This document shows, piece by piece, positions 27,831 to 37,979 of a stretch of DNA of 64,000 bases. The first letter of the stretch is position 1; every line of letters starts with the position of its first letter. A program made the position numbers and the translations under genes. Location of the stretch: assembly GCA_947450545.1 (NCBI GenBank), contig CANFVU010000001.1, forward strand, positions 86,052-150,051. Reading direction: 5' to 3'. The stretch is from Actinomycetota bacterium (GTDB lineage: Bacteria > Actinomycetota > Actinomycetes > Nanopelagicales > Nanopelagicaceae). The notes beneath the pieces are model-generated. The model saw nothing but the letters and a program-made list of their open reading frames with translations, made no database searches and had not been told where the DNA came from.

Positions 27831-28827
27831 GAGGGATCAACCCCATAGCGTCATAAACCTTTTTCAACGTATCTTCAGCGACTGTATTTGCCTTATCCGC
27901 GCCTACTTTAAGGATTTTCGTTAGCTCAGCAGGATCTTTGAGCAACTCCATTGTGCGCTCTCTAACGGGGCGGAAATATTCAACGACTACTTCAGCAACA
28001 GCGCCTTTCAAATCTCCATAGCCCTTACCTGCAAATTCACTCTCAAGATCAGCAATGCTCTTGCCAGATAGCGCACTATGGATCGTGAGGAGATTTGATA
28101 CACCAGGCTTTTCAGCTGAATCAAATTTAATCTCTCGACCTGTATCAGTAACCGCGCTCTTAATCTTCTTCGCATTAACTTCAGGAGCATCCAAAATATC
28201 CACAACGCCTGCTGGCGATGAATTGGTTTTACTCATCTTGGCGCTTGGATCTTGAAGATCATTAATTTTCGCAGCTGCTTTGGTGATATATGCCTCTGGA
28301 ATTGTGAAAATATCTTTGTAGGTGCTGTTAAAGCGTTGTCCAAGATCGCGAGTCAATTCAATGTGTTGACGTTGATCTTCTCCCACAGGAACATACTTTG
28401 CTTGATACAACAGAATATCTGCAGCTTGCAAAATTGGGTAAGTAAATAGACCTACAACAGTTCTATCTGCACCGCTCTTCTGACTCTTATCTTTAAATTG
28501 AGTCATGCGTCCAGCTTCGCCAAATCCAGTGAGACATTCCATGACCCAGCCAAGCTGATTGTGCGCTGGCACATGCGACTGCATGAAAAGAGAACATTTC
28601 GCTGGATCTAGTCCGAGCGCAAGAAGTTGGGCAGTTGATGTCAACGAACGTTCACGCAATATTTTTGGATCCACTTGTACTGTGATGGCATGTAGATCAA
28701 CTACACAATAAAAAGCATCATGGCTTTCTTGTAAATCTACCCACTGTTTGAGCGCACCGAGATAATTGCCAAGGTGAAATGATCCACCTGTTGGCTGGAT
28801 TCCAGAGAGGATGCGTTCTTTACTCAT
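27823..28827 (-). CDS. trpS: Tryptophanyl-tRNA synthetase
   Basis: Charges tRNA-Trp. From ATG 28827 the protein has 334 residues: [19 protein letters not shown] (HIGH-type motif) at the N terminus, [14 protein letters not shown] near residue 145, and KMSKTNSSP (KMSKS motif) near residue 195. The ATG forms an 8-base overlap with the CNNM stop (ATGAGTAA); an in-frame ATG at 28848 would give seven extra residues and a longer overlap. The downstream BMP gene starts inside its stop. Confidence 0.96.
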   Translation of the reverse strand: MSKERILSGIQPTGGSFHLGNYLGALKQWVDLQESHDAFYCVVDLHAITVQVDPKILRERSLTSTAQLLALGLDPAKCSLFMQSHVPAHNQLGWVMECLTGFGEAGRMTQFKDKSQKSGADRTVVGLFTYPILQAADILLYQAKYVPVGEDQRQHIELTRDLGQRFNSTYKDIFTIPEAYITKAAAKINDLQDPSAKMSKTNSSPAGVVDILDAPEVNAKKIKSAVTDTGREIKFDSAEKPGVSNLLTIHSALSGKSIADLESEFAGKGYGDLKGAVAEVVVEYFRPVRERTMELLKDPAELTKILKVGADKANTVAEDTLKKVYDAMGLIPRA

Positions 28828-30163
28828 GGGAGGTATCTTTCCATTCATCGCGGGAGATCAATAACTGCCCTGCACGTTTACCCTCAACTGAGAGCACTGT
28901 TATTCGAAGATTTTCATGGCGAAGAACATCATGGATCTCAGGAAGGCGGCCAAGAGAGTGCATGACATATCCGCCAGCCGTCTCGTAGGGTCCTTCTGGA
29001 AGCGCAATTCCCGTCTGGTCGAAGAGATCTTCTAGGGAGATAAGGGCATCTACTTCAAAATCACCAGTGCGACTTTGAGGGGTTACTTCATTATCAACTT
29101 CATCATATTCATCGTGAATATCTCCAATGAAGCACTCAACAAGGTCTTCTAAAGTCACAATTCCATCGGTTCCGCCATACTCATCAAGAACGATTGCAAG
29201 GTGTTGTCTCTTCGCCCTAAGTTCTGTGAGAGCAGGGAGAACTCCTTTTGTTCCAGGAAGAAAAGTGACGGGACGAATGATGTCTAAGAGAGTTGCTGTT
29301 GGGCGGCTTACATGAATATTGAGCAAGTCGCGCACATGCAGGAATCCAATAACTTCATCGCTGTTGCCTCGAGTTACCGGATAACGTGAGTGGGCACTCT
29401 CAACCGCAATCTTCATTGCGTCATCAATGGAGGTTCCAACATCAAGGAACTCAACTTCTGTGCGAGGCACCATGATTTCGTGAAGAGATAAATCACCAGA
29501 GTTAAATACTTCTTCTACGATGTCGCGTTCTTCATCAGTAAGCGCCGTATGGCCAGTAACAAGATCTACTAATTCAGCTTCAGACATCTCGCTTCGAGAT
29601 TCTTCAGCTTTCAATCCAAATAGCTTTACAACAGCATCGGTAGATTTTGAAAGTAACCAAATTGTTGGGCGAAAGAATTTTGCGAGTTGATCGATAATTC
29701 CAGCAGAAGCGAGCGCAATAGATTCGGTGCGATAAATCGCAAGTCTCTTCGGCACAAGTTCACCAAAAACAAGAGAGATATATGCAATAACAATTGTGAC
29801 TGAAACGAGTGAGAGCGTTGTGGCTAACCCATGCGACAGCCCCCATTTTTCAAAAGCGGGAATAACAAAGGATGAGCCGAGCCTTTCCGATCCCAGCGCG
29901 GCCGACAGGAAGCCGCAGAAAGTTACGCCGATTTGCGCAGCAGCGAGGAAACGATTGGGATTTTGGGTGAGGTGAGCAACACGGGCGCCTCGCTTACCTT
30001 GCCCTTGCAGCTGGCGGACTTGGGAGTCGCGAAGGGAGAGGAGGGCAATTTCAGCGGCCACAAAAAGGGCAGCCAAAGCGATAAAGAAAAGAACCAAGCC
30101 GATGTCGAGGAAGAGCTGGTTGGTAGACCCAAAAGCCAGATCCTCAGACTTAACGTGGCGCAT
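28820..30163 (-). CDS. CNNM/CorC-HlyC-family membrane protein with CBS pair
   Basis: 447 residues. The N-terminal DUF21/CNNM domain has about four membrane segments up to residue 145. A CBS pair follows ([13 protein letters not shown] near 210; [10 protein letters not shown] near 253; [15 protein letters not shown] near 320), then a C-terminal CorC/HlyC domain. Family members are linked to Mg2+/Co2+ efflux or sensing. I choose ATG 30163 since TACCCT lies six bases upstream; an in-frame GTG at 30187 is less likely. It leads an operon with trpS and the BMP protein, divergent from the UgpC-type ATPase. Confidence 0.9.
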   Translation of the reverse strand: MRHVKSEDLAFGSTNQLFLDIGLVLFFIALAALFVAAEIALLSLRDSQVRQLQGQGKRGARVAHLTQNPNRFLAAAQIGVTFCGFLSAALGSERLGSSFVIPAFEKWGLSHGLATTLSLVSVTIVIAYISLVFGELVPKRLAIYRTESIALASAGIIDQLAKFFRPTIWLLSKSTDAVVKLFGLKAEESRSEMSEAELVDLVTGHTALTDEERDIVEEVFNSGDLSLHEIMVPRTEVEFLDVGTSIDDAMKIAVESAHSRYPVTRGNSDEVIGFLHVRDLLNIHVSRPTATLLDIIRPVTFLPGTKGVLPALTELRAKRQHLAIVLDEYGGTDGIVTLEDLVECFIGDIHDEYDEVDNEVTPQSRTGDFEVDALISLEDLFDQTGIALPEGPYETAGGYVMHSLGRLPEIHDVLRHENLRITVLSVEGKRAGQLLISRDEWKDTSHE

Positions 30164-30175
30164 GACCCTAGGGTA
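30164..30175 (-). promoter_or_regulatory. Predicted leaderless promoter of the CNNM-trpS-BMP operon
   Basis: TACCCT (30175-30170) stands six bases before ATG 30163. It decides between this ATG and the upstream in-frame GTG. Confidence 0.6.
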
Positions 30176-30191
30176 TCGTGAGCCCACTCGC

Positions 30192-30203
30192 GTCAGCGCT
30201 GAC
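30192..30203. repeat. 12-bp perfect palindrome GTCAGCGCTGAC
   Basis: A perfect 12-bp palindrome between the divergent CNNM and UgpC-type ATPase genes, 17 bases upstream of the predicted CNNM -10. The size fits an operator for a dimeric regulator. The regulator is not identifiable from the window. Confidence 0.45.
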
Positions 30204-30232
30204 TTGAGAATTAGTTCCCTCCAACGGATCGT

Positions 30233-30250
30233 CGGGCACGTACCTGCCCG
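30233..30250 (+). repeat. Hairpin immediately before the ugpC ribosome site
   Basis: CGGGCA (30233-30238) and TGCCCG (30245-30250) form a 6-bp GC-rich stem with a 6-base loop, directly next to GAGAAGGAG and 16 bases before the ATG. It could affect ribosome access or mRNA stability. Confidence 0.4.
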
Positions 30251-30266
30251 GAGAAGGAGCCTTGAA

Positions 30267-31349
30267 ATGGCATCAGTCGTATTCGACTCAGCTTCACGTA
30301 TTTACCCAGGCACGACCAAGCCTGCAGTCGACAAACTCAATCTCACTATCGCAGATGGTGAATTCCTTGTGCTTGTTGGCCCATCTGGTTGCGGAAAATC
30401 AACATCACTTCGCATGCTTGCGGGTCTTGAAGAGATCGATGCAGGAGCAATTCGCATCGGTGATCGCGACGTTACACACGTTGCACCAAAAGATCGCGAC
30501 ATCGCAATGGTCTTCCAGTCGTACGCTCTCTACCCACATATGTCAGTTGCGGAAAACATGGGATTCGCACTGAAGATCGCAGGTATCGATAAAGAAGAGC
30601 GCGACCGTCGAGTTCTCGAAGCTGCAAAGCTTCTTGATCTAGAGCCATATCTTGATCGCAAACCAAAGGCACTTTCTGGTGGACAACGCCAACGTGTAGC
30701 AATGGGACGTGCGATTGTTCGCGAACCACAAGTTTTCTTAATGGATGAACCACTATCTAACCTCGACGCAAAGCTTCGTGTTGCAACTCGTACTCAGATT
30801 GCAGCGCTACAACGTCGTCTTGGAATCACAACTGTTTACGTAACTCACGACCAAGTTGAAGCTATGACAATGGGTGACCGCGTTGCAGTGATGAAGGATG
30901 GCTTGCTCCAGCAAGTCGATACTCCTCGCAATCTTTACGATCGCCCAGCTAACTCATTCGTTGCTGGATTCATCGGATCACCTGCAATGAACCTTCTCAT
31001 CGCTCCAGTAAGCGGTGGAAAAGGAAAGCTTGGCGATTACACATTTGATGTCCCTTCAAGCGTTGGTTCATCAGTGATCGTCGGTATCCGTCCAGAAGGT
31101 TTCACACCAGCTTCAGAAGGCTTCCACGTTCACGTTGAAGTTGTTGAAGAGCTCGGTGCAGATGCATTCGTATACGGTAACCCTGGCGATGCAGATGTGA
31201 AGTTCGCAAACTCTGCTGATGAAGGCGCTCAAATCATCGTTCGTTGGGATCCAAAGAACCCACCTAAGGATGGCGATCGCATTACTGTTTCAGCAAAGCA
31301 AGATGCAATCCATCTCTTTGATGTGAACACTGGTCTTCGCATCAACTAG
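30267..31349 (+). CDS. UgpC/MalK/MsmX-type ABC transporter ATP-binding protein
   Basis: 360-residue ATPase of the carbohydrate-uptake-1 family. Walker A GPSGCGKST near residue 38, Q-loop VFQSYALYPHM near 82, signature LSGGQRQR near 135, Walker B VFLMDEPLSNLDAK near 155, H-loop THD, and a C-terminal OB/TOBE domain with VGIRPEGF. I start at ATG 30267 with AAGGAG upstream; the frame extends back into the CNNM gene. No sugar-binding protein or permease is nearby, so it is probably a shared ATPase serving several sugar importers encoded elsewhere. Followed by a strong terminator. Confidence 0.93.
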   Translation: MASVVFDSASRIYPGTTKPAVDKLNLTIADGEFLVLVGPSGCGKSTSLRMLAGLEEIDAGAIRIGDRDVTHVAPKDRDIAMVFQSYALYPHMSVAENMGFALKIAGIDKEERDRRVLEAAKLLDLEPYLDRKPKALSGGQRQRVAMGRAIVREPQVFLMDEPLSNLDAKLRVATRTQIAALQRRLGITTVYVTHDQVEAMTMGDRVAVMKDGLLQQVDTPRNLYDRPANSFVAGFIGSPAMNLLIAPVSGGKGKLGDYTFDVPSSVGSSVIVGIRPEGFTPASEGFHVHVEVVEELGADAFVYGNPGDADVKFANSADEGAQIIVRWDPKNPPKDGDRITVSAKQDAIHLFDVNTGLRIN

Positions 31350-31360
31350 TAATCTCAACA

Positions 31361-31396
31361 AAAAAAGCCCGGCCATTCGATTGGCCGGGCTTTTTT
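31361..31396. terminator. Bidirectional intrinsic terminator between ugpC and icd
   Basis: A stem of A6 plus GCCCGGCCA (31361-31375) pairs with TGGCCGGGC plus T6 (31382-31396) around a 6-base loop. A-tract and T-tract flank the GC stem, so it can stop transcription from both convergent genes. It is the clearest terminator in the window. Confidence 0.93.
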
Positions 31397-31411
31397 CTTT
31401 AATACTGAGTA

Positions 31412-32626
31412 CTACGCCATTGCCTTCTTAAGGTTCTCGTCGATCGAGTTCAAGAATTCTTGGGTGGTTTGATACGGTGCATCTTTTGAGATGAGAAGAG
31501 CAAGATCTTTTGTCATCTTGCCTTCTTCAACAGTCTCAATACATACGCGCTCAAGTGTCTTAGTGAACTTTGCAAGCTCTTCATTATTATCGAGTTTTGC
31601 TCGGTGCGCTAAGCCTTGAGTCCATGCAAAGATTGATGCGATTGGATTTGTTGACGTCGCTTTTCCAGCTTGGTGATCGCGATAGTGACGTGTCACAGTT
31701 CCGTGAGCAGCTTCTGATTCGCAAACTTTTCCATCTGGAGTCATCAAAACAGAGGTCATCAAACCAAGTGATCCATAACCTTGTGCAACGGTATCGGATT
31801 GAACATCTCCGTCGTAATTCTTACAAGCCCAGACATAGCCACCATCCATGCGAAGTGACATGGCAACCATGTCATCGATGAGGCGGTGTTCATACCAAAT
31901 ACCCGCTGCTTCAAATTGTGCTTTGAATTCAGCCTGGTAGATCTCTTCAAAAATATCTTTGAAGCGTCCGTCGTATGCTTTCAAAATCGTATTCTTGGTG
32001 GAGAGATACACAGGGAACTTGCGGAGTAATCCGTAGTTCATCGATGCGCGAGCAAAGTCACGAATCGAATCATCCTTGTTGTACATCGCAAGAGCAACGC
32101 CTGAGGAATCAAAATCGTAGACTTCATGGGTTTGTGGAGCTGATCCATCATTAGGAACAAATGAGATTGTGAGCTTTCCAGGACCATCTACGCGAAAATC
32201 TGTCGCTTTATATTGATCACCGAAAGCGTGACGACCGATAACGATTGGCTTCGTCCAATGTGGAACGAGGCGAGGAACGTTGCTGATGATGATTGGCTCA
32301 CGGAAAATTACTCCGCCAAGGATGTTGCGGATTGTTCCGTTAGGAGACTTCCACATTTTCTTCAAGCCAAATTCCTTCACACGCGCTTCATCCGGTGTGA
32401 TCGTCGCACATTTGATTCCAACGCCATGCTTCTGAATTGCGTGAGCAGAATCGATAGTTACTTGATCATCTGTGGCATCACGGTTTTCCATGCCCAAGTC
32501 GTAATACTCAAGATTGACATCCAAATAAGGAAGAATGAGCGAATCCTTAATGAATTGCCACATAATGCGAGTCATTTCATCGCCATCGAGTTCAACAACT
32601 GTTCCGGTAACTTTAATCTTGCTCAT
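31412..32626 (-). CDS. icd: NADP-dependent isocitrate dehydrogenase (homodimeric, eukaryote-like type)
   Basis: Oxidative decarboxylation of isocitrate to 2-oxoglutarate. The 404-residue protein is of the eukaryote-like dimeric type: [18 protein letters not shown] at the N terminus, [12 protein letters not shown] near residue 95, [16 protein letters not shown] near 130, and [20 protein letters not shown] near 310. I start at ATG 32626; the frame runs up to 32719, but that part overlaps the mdh 3' end. It is last in the sucC-to-icd run and ends at the bidirectional terminator. Confidence 0.96.
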   Translation of the reverse strand: MSKIKVTGTVVELDGDEMTRIMWQFIKDSLILPYLDVNLEYYDLGMENRDATDDQVTIDSAHAIQKHGVGIKCATITPDEARVKEFGLKKMWKSPNGTIRNILGGVIFREPIIISNVPRLVPHWTKPIVIGRHAFGDQYKATDFRVDGPGKLTISFVPNDGSAPQTHEVYDFDSSGVALAMYNKDDSIRDFARASMNYGLLRKFPVYLSTKNTILKAYDGRFKDIFEEIYQAEFKAQFEAAGIWYEHRLIDDMVAMSLRMDGGYVWACKNYDGDVQSDTVAQGYGSLGLMTSVLMTPDGKVCESEAAHGTVTRHYRDHQAGKATSTNPIASIFAWTQGLAHRAKLDNNEELAKFTKTLERVCIETVEEGKMTKDLALLISKDAPYQTTQEFLNSIDENLKKAMA

Positions 32627-32654
32627 GTTCTCTGCTTTCTTAATTGATATGTTC

Positions 32655-33611
32655 TTAGAGATCTTTAACGTCAGCTTGCTTGGTGCGGACTGCTTCTGCT
32701 GCAGCTTTGAGCGCTTCAACTTCAGAGGGAGTCAACGAACCTTCAACAACTTTACGAATGCCTTCTTTGCCGATTGTTGCTTCAACACCTAGGTAGACGC
32801 CGCTGATTCCATATTCGCCATCGACCCATGCGCAGACAGGCATTACATCGCCTGAATCTTCGATAACGGCTTTAGCCATTCGAGCTGCTGCAGCAGATGG
32901 TGCGTAATACGCAGAACCTGTCTTCAAAAGTGCAACAACTTCAGCGCCACCGTTACGTGTGCGATCAACGAGTTCTGCAATTTCCGTCTCGCTGAGCAAG
33001 GTAGAGAGAGGCTTACCATCGACTGTGCAACGGCTTGGAACTGGAACCATGGTGTCACCATGCGAACCAAGGGTGAGTGTCTTTACTGAACCTACTGATA
33101 CGCCGAGTTTCTCAGCGACAAAATTGGTAAAGCGAGCGGTATCAAGCATTCCAGCTTGACCCATGACTTTGTTCTTAGCGAACCCAGTTGCGATTTGTGC
33201 AAGAGCTGTCATTTCATCAAGTGGATTTGAAACTACAATGATGACTGCGTTTGGAGAATGCTTTGCAATGTTCTCAGCAACGCCACGAACAATTCCTGCA
33301 TTCACTCCGATGAGGTCCATGCGAGACATGCCTGGTTTGCGTGGAAGACCTGCAGTAATTACGACGACATCGGAATTAGCTGTTGCTTCATATCCGGCGC
33401 CTTCGGCAGTTGTGGTTGCTCCAACAACTTTTGTTTCAAATCCCTCGATAGAGCGAGATTGATTCATATCGAGCGCCAAACCTTCTGGCTTACCTTCGAC
33501 GATATCTGTAAGAACTACTGTTTCAAAAATATTGTATTCCGCTAAACGCAGAGCAGTTGTTGATCCATAAAAACCTGCTCCGACGACGGTGACTTTGCCT
33601 TTAAGTGCCAT
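32655..33611 (-). CDS. mdh: Malate dehydrogenase
   Basis: NAD-dependent oxidation of malate to oxaloacetate. At 318 residues it is the LDH-like form: [15 protein letters not shown] at the N terminus, an Asp after the second strand (TDIVEG) indicating NAD preference, the substrate loop [13 protein letters not shown] near residue 90, and catalytic His in GSHGDTMVP near residue 184. AAGG lies upstream of the ATG. It is followed by icd and preceded by the DUF3017 gene and folD, so a TCA step is cotranscribed with one-carbon metabolism. Confidence 0.96.
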   Translation of the reverse strand: MALKGKVTVVGAGFYGSTTALRLAEYNIFETVVLTDIVEGKPEGLALDMNQSRSIEGFETKVVGATTTAEGAGYEATANSDVVVITAGLPRKPGMSRMDLIGVNAGIVRGVAENIAKHSPNAVIIVVSNPLDEMTALAQIATGFAKNKVMGQAGMLDTARFTNFVAEKLGVSVGSVKTLTLGSHGDTMVPVPSRCTVDGKPLSTLLSETEIAELVDRTRNGGAEVVALLKTGSAYYAPSAAAARMAKAVIEDSGDVMPVCAWVDGEYGISGVYLGVEATIGKEGIRKVVEGSLTPSEVEALKAAAEAVRTKQADVKDL

Positions 33612-33665
33612 TTCTTTGATGACCTTCCTACAGGATCGTGAGGTTATTGAAATACCGGTTGAATG

Positions 33666-33911
33666 TTACCCCGCGTGCGGGAGGGTTAAAGACACGATGA
33701 AAAGGGTTCCCGCTATGAGGAGTGGTAGAAATAACTCAATTCGGCGCTTCATCCCAAGAATGAGATATCGGGCGTATGAATATGCGCCCATTCCTATCGC
33801 AAGTACAAGGCTACCTGAGCGAACTTTTCCAAATAATGCAATAACAATCCCTAAAACGATGAGTGCTAGCCCAGCGTCGCGAAGCTTCTGTAAATTGAGA
33901 ACGCGCTTCAT
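33666..33911 (-). CDS. DUF3017-like small membrane protein
   Basis: 81 residues with three hydrophobic segments (about 14-27, 32-47 and 59-75) linked by basic loops (LGMKRRIE). In many actinobacteria a DUF3017 protein is encoded directly after folD; size, topology and position agree. It lies 2 bases after the folD stop. No function is known. Confidence 0.7.
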   Translation of the reverse strand: MKRVLNLQKLRDAGLALIVLGIVIALFGKVRSGSLVLAIGMGAYSYARYLILGMKRRIELFLPLLIAGTLFIVSLTLPHAG

Positions 33912-33913
33912 TA

Positions 33914-34747
33914 TTAAATACGGGATCCTTCTACAACGTTTGCAAGCAGCATTGCGCGAGTCATTGGCCCAACTCCACCTGGCATCGGAGCGATATATGA
34001 CGCCACTTCTGCAACACCAGGATGAATATCTCCGAGCAATCCTTTATCCGTGCGAGTGATGCCAACATCCAAAACAACGACACCTTCTTTCACCATATCT
34101 GGAGTTAAAAGATGCGCACTGCCAACAGCTGCAACAACTATATCTGCGCGAAGAGTATGGGCTTTTACATCGCGAGTTCCGGTGTGTGTGATTGTGACTG
34201 TTGCGTCATCCCCGCGACGAGTCATCATTAATCCAAGAGGACGTCCGACGGTAATTCCGCGACCCATGACAACTACCTCGGCACCTTTTGTTGAGATGTT
34301 GTAACGATGTAGAAGTTCAAGAATTCCGCGAGGTGTGCAAGGAAGAGGAGCTGGCTCCCCCAAAACTAATTTGCCTAAATTCAATGGATGAAGTCCATCA
34401 GCATCTTTTGCTGGATCGATCGCTTCAAGCACCTTATTTGCAGAAATCCCTTTTGGAAGTGGTAACTGAACAATATATCCGGTGCACTCTTGTGCGTTGT
34501 TGAGATCCTTGATTGCAGCAAGCACATCCTGCTCGGATGCAGACGCTGGAAGATCTACGCGAATTGATTGAATGCCAACTTCGGCGCAGTCGCGGTGTTT
34601 TCCACCAACGTAGGAGTGTGACCCTGGATCATCCCCCACAAGGACAGTCCCTAAACCTGGCTTAACGCTCATCTTCTCAACGAGCGCTTTGAGTTCACTC
34701 TTGATGATTGAGGCAGTTAATTTGCCATCCAGTATTTGTGCGCTCAC
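33914..34747 (-). CDS. folD: Methylene-THF dehydrogenase/methenyl-THF cyclohydrolase
   Basis: Bifunctional NADP-dependent enzyme that interconverts 5,10-methylene-THF and 10-formyl-THF, the cofactor used by PurN and PurH just upstream. The 277-residue protein has the catalytic-Lys region [16 protein letters not shown] near residue 45, [12 protein letters not shown] near 92, and the Rossmann motif [14 protein letters not shown] near 161. GTG start at 34747 is six bases after TAGGAT. It follows purH by 21 bases. Confidence 0.96.
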   Translation of the reverse strand: MSAQILDGKLTASIIKSELKALVEKMSVKPGLGTVLVGDDPGSHSYVGGKHRDCAEVGIQSIRVDLPASASEQDVLAAIKDLNNAQECTGYIVQLPLPKGISANKVLEAIDPAKDADGLHPLNLGKLVLGEPAPLPCTPRGILELLHRYNISTKGAEVVVMGRGITVGRPLGLMMTRRGDDATVTITHTGTRDVKAHTLRADIVVAAVGSAHLLTPDMVKEGVVVLDVGITRTDKGLLGDIHPGVAEVASYIAPMPGGVGPMTRAMLLANVVEGSRI

Positions 34748-34759
34748 TCGTGAATCCTA
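34748..34759 (-). promoter_or_regulatory. Predicted leaderless promoter of folD
   Basis: TAGGAT (34759-34754) lies six bases before the GTG start, in the 21-base purH-folD gap. It allows folD-DUF3017-mdh-icd to be transcribed apart from purH. Confidence 0.6.
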
Positions 34760-34768
34760 TCTACTCTC

Positions 34769-36316
34769 TTAAGCGTGAGAGAAATGGCGGGTGCCCGTGA
34801 AAAACATCGCTATCCCTGCAGCCTTAGCAGCAGCGATAACTTCCTCATCGCGGACAGATCCTCCAGGTTGAACGACTGCAGTGACACCTGCATCGATCAA
34901 GATTTGAAGCCCGTCAGCGAAAGGAAAGAATGCATCGCTCGATGCAACACTGCCTTGCGCACGATTGCCTGCGCGGTTGACTGCAAGTCGCGCAGAATCG
35001 ACGCGATTGACTTGGCCCATTCCTACGCCGACTGAAGCGCCTTCGTGTGCCAACAAAATTGCATTGCTTTTCACTGCACGGACCGCGCGCCAAGCAAATT
35101 CAAGATCTTTAAGCACTGCAGCTGAAACTGTGCTGCCACTCACTTGCTTCCAACTCGTTGCATAATCTCCATCGGCATCTACGAGATCGCTCTCTTGTGC
35201 CAACACGCCACCTGAAATTGGGCGAAGTTCAAGTGTAGGAATTTGGAAACCTTCAACAGTTAAAATTCGAATCGATGGTTTCTTCATCAGAATAGCAAGC
35301 GCTTCTTTTTCAAATGCTGGAGCGACCACAACTTCTGTGAAAATTTCCGATAGTTTCTGTGCCATCGCCAGATCCACAGTGCGATTGGCTGCAACCACAC
35401 CACCGAAAGCTGAAACAGGATCACACTCGTGTGCGCGTGCATGTGCTGTGGCAATATCCTGGGCAATCGCAATTCCGCATGGGTTGGCATGTTTAATAAT
35501 TGCAACACATGGTTCGCTGTGATCGAACGCTGCGCGCAGAGCCGCATCCGCATCGGTGTAATTGTTGAATGACATCTCTTTGCCGTGGAGCTGTACTGCA
35601 CTTGCAATTCCGGATTTCTTTAAACCGGCATCGCGATAGACCGATGCACTTTGGTGGGGATTTTCGCCGTAACGAAGTCCAGCAATGCGCTCCCAGACTT
35701 TGGCACGCCAATCATCAGCGGTATGTGTGCGCTCTCCAAGCCAGGTTGCAATCGCAACGTCGTATTCAGCTGTGCGGCGGAAAGTCTCCATCGCCAAAAT
35801 AGTTCGCTCTTCAAGAGTAAAACCACCTTGTGAAAGAGCTTCGTAGAGTCGTCCATATTGGGAAGGATCAGAAACAACAGCGACAGAACCGTGGTTTTTC
35901 GCAGCGCCTCTGAGCATGCTTGGGCCACCAATATCAATTTGTTCAATACATTCTGCAAAATCCTGCGTTGAAGCAATTGTTTGAGCAAATGGATAGAGAT
36001 TGATAACAATCAGATCAAATGGAGCGATATCTGCTTGTGCAATTGCAGCAAGATGCTCGGGATTATTTTGGTCCGCCAAAATTCCACCATGAATGCGTGG
36101 GTGCAAAGTTTTTACGCGTCCACCCATCATCTCTGGGAAGCCCGTGTACTTCTCGACGGTAATAACTGGAATACCAGCATCAGCTAAAGTTTTTGCAGTG
36201 GAGCCGGTAGAGAGAATCTCAACGCCTTGCGCATGAAGAGCAGTTCCTAATTCAACTAGTCCACTTTTGTCATACACACTAATGAGTACTCTGCGGATTT
36301 TTTTACGTGAGCTCAT
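34769..36316 (-). CDS. purH: AICAR formyltransferase/IMP cyclohydrolase
   Basis: Catalyses the last two steps of IMP synthesis. The 515-residue protein has an N-terminal MGS-like cyclohydrolase domain ([35 protein letters not shown] near residue 62) and a C-terminal formyltransferase domain from about residue 200 ([19 protein letters not shown] near 268). It begins 6 bases after the purN stop. Its product IMP feeds guaB and guaA in the window. Confidence 0.97.
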   Translation of the reverse strand: MSSRKKIRRVLISVYDKSGLVELGTALHAQGVEILSTGSTAKTLADAGIPVITVEKYTGFPEMMGGRVKTLHPRIHGGILADQNNPEHLAAIAQADIAPFDLIVINLYPFAQTIASTQDFAECIEQIDIGGPSMLRGAAKNHGSVAVVSDPSQYGRLYEALSQGGFTLEERTILAMETFRRTAEYDVAIATWLGERTHTADDWRAKVWERIAGLRYGENPHQSASVYRDAGLKKSGIASAVQLHGKEMSFNNYTDADAALRAAFDHSEPCVAIIKHANPCGIAIAQDIATAHARAHECDPVSAFGGVVAANRTVDLAMAQKLSEIFTEVVVAPAFEKEALAILMKKPSIRILTVEGFQIPTLELRPISGGVLAQESDLVDADGDYATSWKQVSGSTVSAAVLKDLEFAWRAVRAVKSNAILLAHEGASVGVGMGQVNRVDSARLAVNRAGNRAQGSVASSDAFFPFADGLQILIDAGVTAVVQPGGSVRDEEVIAAAKAAGIAMFFTGTRHFSHA

Positions 36317-36322
36317 GGCTAC

Positions 36323-36895
36323 CTACTTTTCGAGACCGGATTGGGCAAGCGTTTTGAGCGTCTCGACAATGAGGATGCGCTCCTGAATCTTAATGCGTTC
36401 GTGGAGTGACTCCTCAGTATCCCCTGGAATCACTGCCACTTTTACTTGAGAAATCACTTTTCCCGTATCTACGCCGGCATCAACCCAATGCACTGTTGTT
36501 CCAGTTTCGGTGGCGCCGCTGGCCAAGGCATCTCGCACCGCATGCGCACCTGGGAAAAGTGGGAGAAGCGCTGGATGTGTATTGATGATGGGAAATCGGT
36601 CCACAAAATGTGAGGAGAGAATTCTCATGAAACCGACGCTGACAACAAGATCAGGAGAATAGCTTTCAACAACTTTCTCTAACTCTTCACTCCACGTCTC
36701 TCGATCTGAGTAATCCGAAAAATTAACGAGCGCAGATGGGCAACCCTTACGTTGAGCTAGTTCGAGAACGGGTGCTGGTCGATCGGAAATAACGGCCACA
36801 ATCTGGCAATCGAGTTCTTTGCTAATAACAGCATCAATCACTGATTCTGCGAGAGTTCCTCCACCAGATGCGAGCAGAAGAATTTTCTTAGCCAC
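36323..36895 (-). CDS. purN: Phosphoribosylglycinamide formyltransferase
   Basis: Uses 10-formyl-THF to formylate GAR in purine synthesis. The 190-residue protein has LLASGGGTLAE at the N terminus, GFMRILSSHFVDRF near residue 89, the catalytic INTHPALLPLFPG near residue 103, and VHWVDAGVDTGKVI near residue 135. It overlaps the end of the PerM-like gene and is followed by purH; sucCD-perM-purN-purH order is shared with mycobacteria. Confidence 0.96.
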   Translation of the reverse strand: MAKKILLLASGGGTLAESVIDAVISKELDCQIVAVISDRPAPVLELAQRKGCPSALVNFSDYSDRETWSEELEKVVESYSPDLVVSVGFMRILSSHFVDRFPIINTHPALLPLFPGAHAVRDALASGATETGTTVHWVDAGVDTGKVISQVKVAVIPGDTEESLHERIKIQERILIVETLKTLAQSGLEK

Positions 36896-37973
36896 GTTTA
36901 ATATATTTCTTCACAAGTGTAGGGATGTAAAAGAAGGCAAGAGCTATCACGAGGGCGCTCAGTGCGGCAATGCTCGTCGTACGTTCAGGAAGAATTCCCG
37001 TGCGACGCATCGCCGGAGTAAGAAGCTCTCCCGAAGCGAAGTACGAAAGTTCCCAAACAAAGAAAGTTGCCATAATAAAAGTTCTAAGCAAATCTTTATT
37101 GCGAGCGCTCCAATATCCATGGACGCGAATAATTACTTGATAGGAAGCGAGGAAGAGAAGCGGCCAGAAAATAATTCCAATTGTTAGGAATGGATGCGTT
37201 CCAGTCGGAAGACCACCGAAGATAGGAATTGCAGGGATTTGATGCAAGTTAAAAGTTGTTGGAGTGATCATTGTGTGAGCCCCAAGACTTAAACCTGATC
37301 CCGTGAAATATCCCAGCGAGGCGAGTGCAACATTGGGAAGGTAGAGAATTTGAAGAGCAGTAAAGAGCAATCCCCCGATTATTCCCGGAGACACAACAAT
37401 CGCTAGATCATTCAATATGCTCCAGTGTGCCAAGAATGAGACCGCGAGCAGAATCGATGCTATCCCCCATGCAATTGCGAATATATAAATGAGAATGGCG
37501 AGAGCTGGCCTTGGATTGAAGGTAAATGTTGATACAAGTGCAGTGATTCCTGCGCACAATCCTGCGTAGTACCACATGGGAGAAACGCTTGAAGTACTGG
37601 TAACCACTGCGAGAGCAACTGCAATGATGGTGTAAAAGAAAACATAAAAGATTCGCGCTGCACGAAGTTTGGGTGCTGCTTCAACTACGCGAGTGAATGT
37701 GCGACGCACTGCCCACATAGGAAGGATGATTGCGCCAAGGGGCAGTACTGAGAGAAATCCACTTCCTTGCGCTGCTGTTCCCGATAGCTCAAAGGGAGAG
37801 AGGTGAGCGCCGAGCCAAAGCCACACAGCCCCACGAATGGGATCTGTTGTATTTCCGCTCGTACTTCCTGCAGTTGCCCAAGCAAGCAAAGCAATAAATG
37901 CTGCTGGAAATAGAGTGAGCGCCACACCCTTTGCTGCTTGAATCAGCGAGATCGAAAGGACGCGGCGCAGCAC
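36888..37973 (-). CDS. PerM/DUF6350-like integral membrane protein
   Basis: 361 residues with roughly eight or nine hydrophobic segments and a basic C-terminal end (KKYIKRG). It lies between sucD and purN, the position of PerM (Rv0955) in M. tuberculosis, an integral membrane protein linked to divisome stability and persistence. Family assignment is by position, length and topology; sequence identity could not be checked. GTG start at 37973; the 3' end overlaps purN by 8 bases. Confidence 0.68.
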   Translation of the reverse strand: MLRRVLSISLIQAAKGVALTLFPAAFIALLAWATAGSTSGNTTDPIRGAVWLWLGAHLSPFELSGTAAQGSGFLSVLPLGAIILPMWAVRRTFTRVVEAAPKLRAARIFYVFFYTIIAVALAVVTSTSSVSPMWYYAGLCAGITALVSTFTFNPRPALAILIYIFAIAWGIASILLAVSFLAHWSILNDLAIVVSPGIIGGLLFTALQILYLPNVALASLGYFTGSGLSLGAHTMITPTTFNLHQIPAIPIFGGLPTGTHPFLTIGIIFWPLLFLASYQVIIRVHGYWSARNKDLLRTFIMATFFVWELSYFASGELLTPAMRRTGILPERTTSIAALSALVIALAFFYIPTLVKKYIKRG

Positions 37974-37979
37974 GGTTAT

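Noticed and set aside
30102..30266. N-terminal extension of the UgpC-type ATPase
   Set aside because: It runs antisense into the CNNM gene; AAGGAG and the family start both support ATG 30267.
32627..32719. N-terminal extension of icd
   Set aside because: The added residues overlap the mdh 3' end and are unlike any isocitrate dehydrogenase start.
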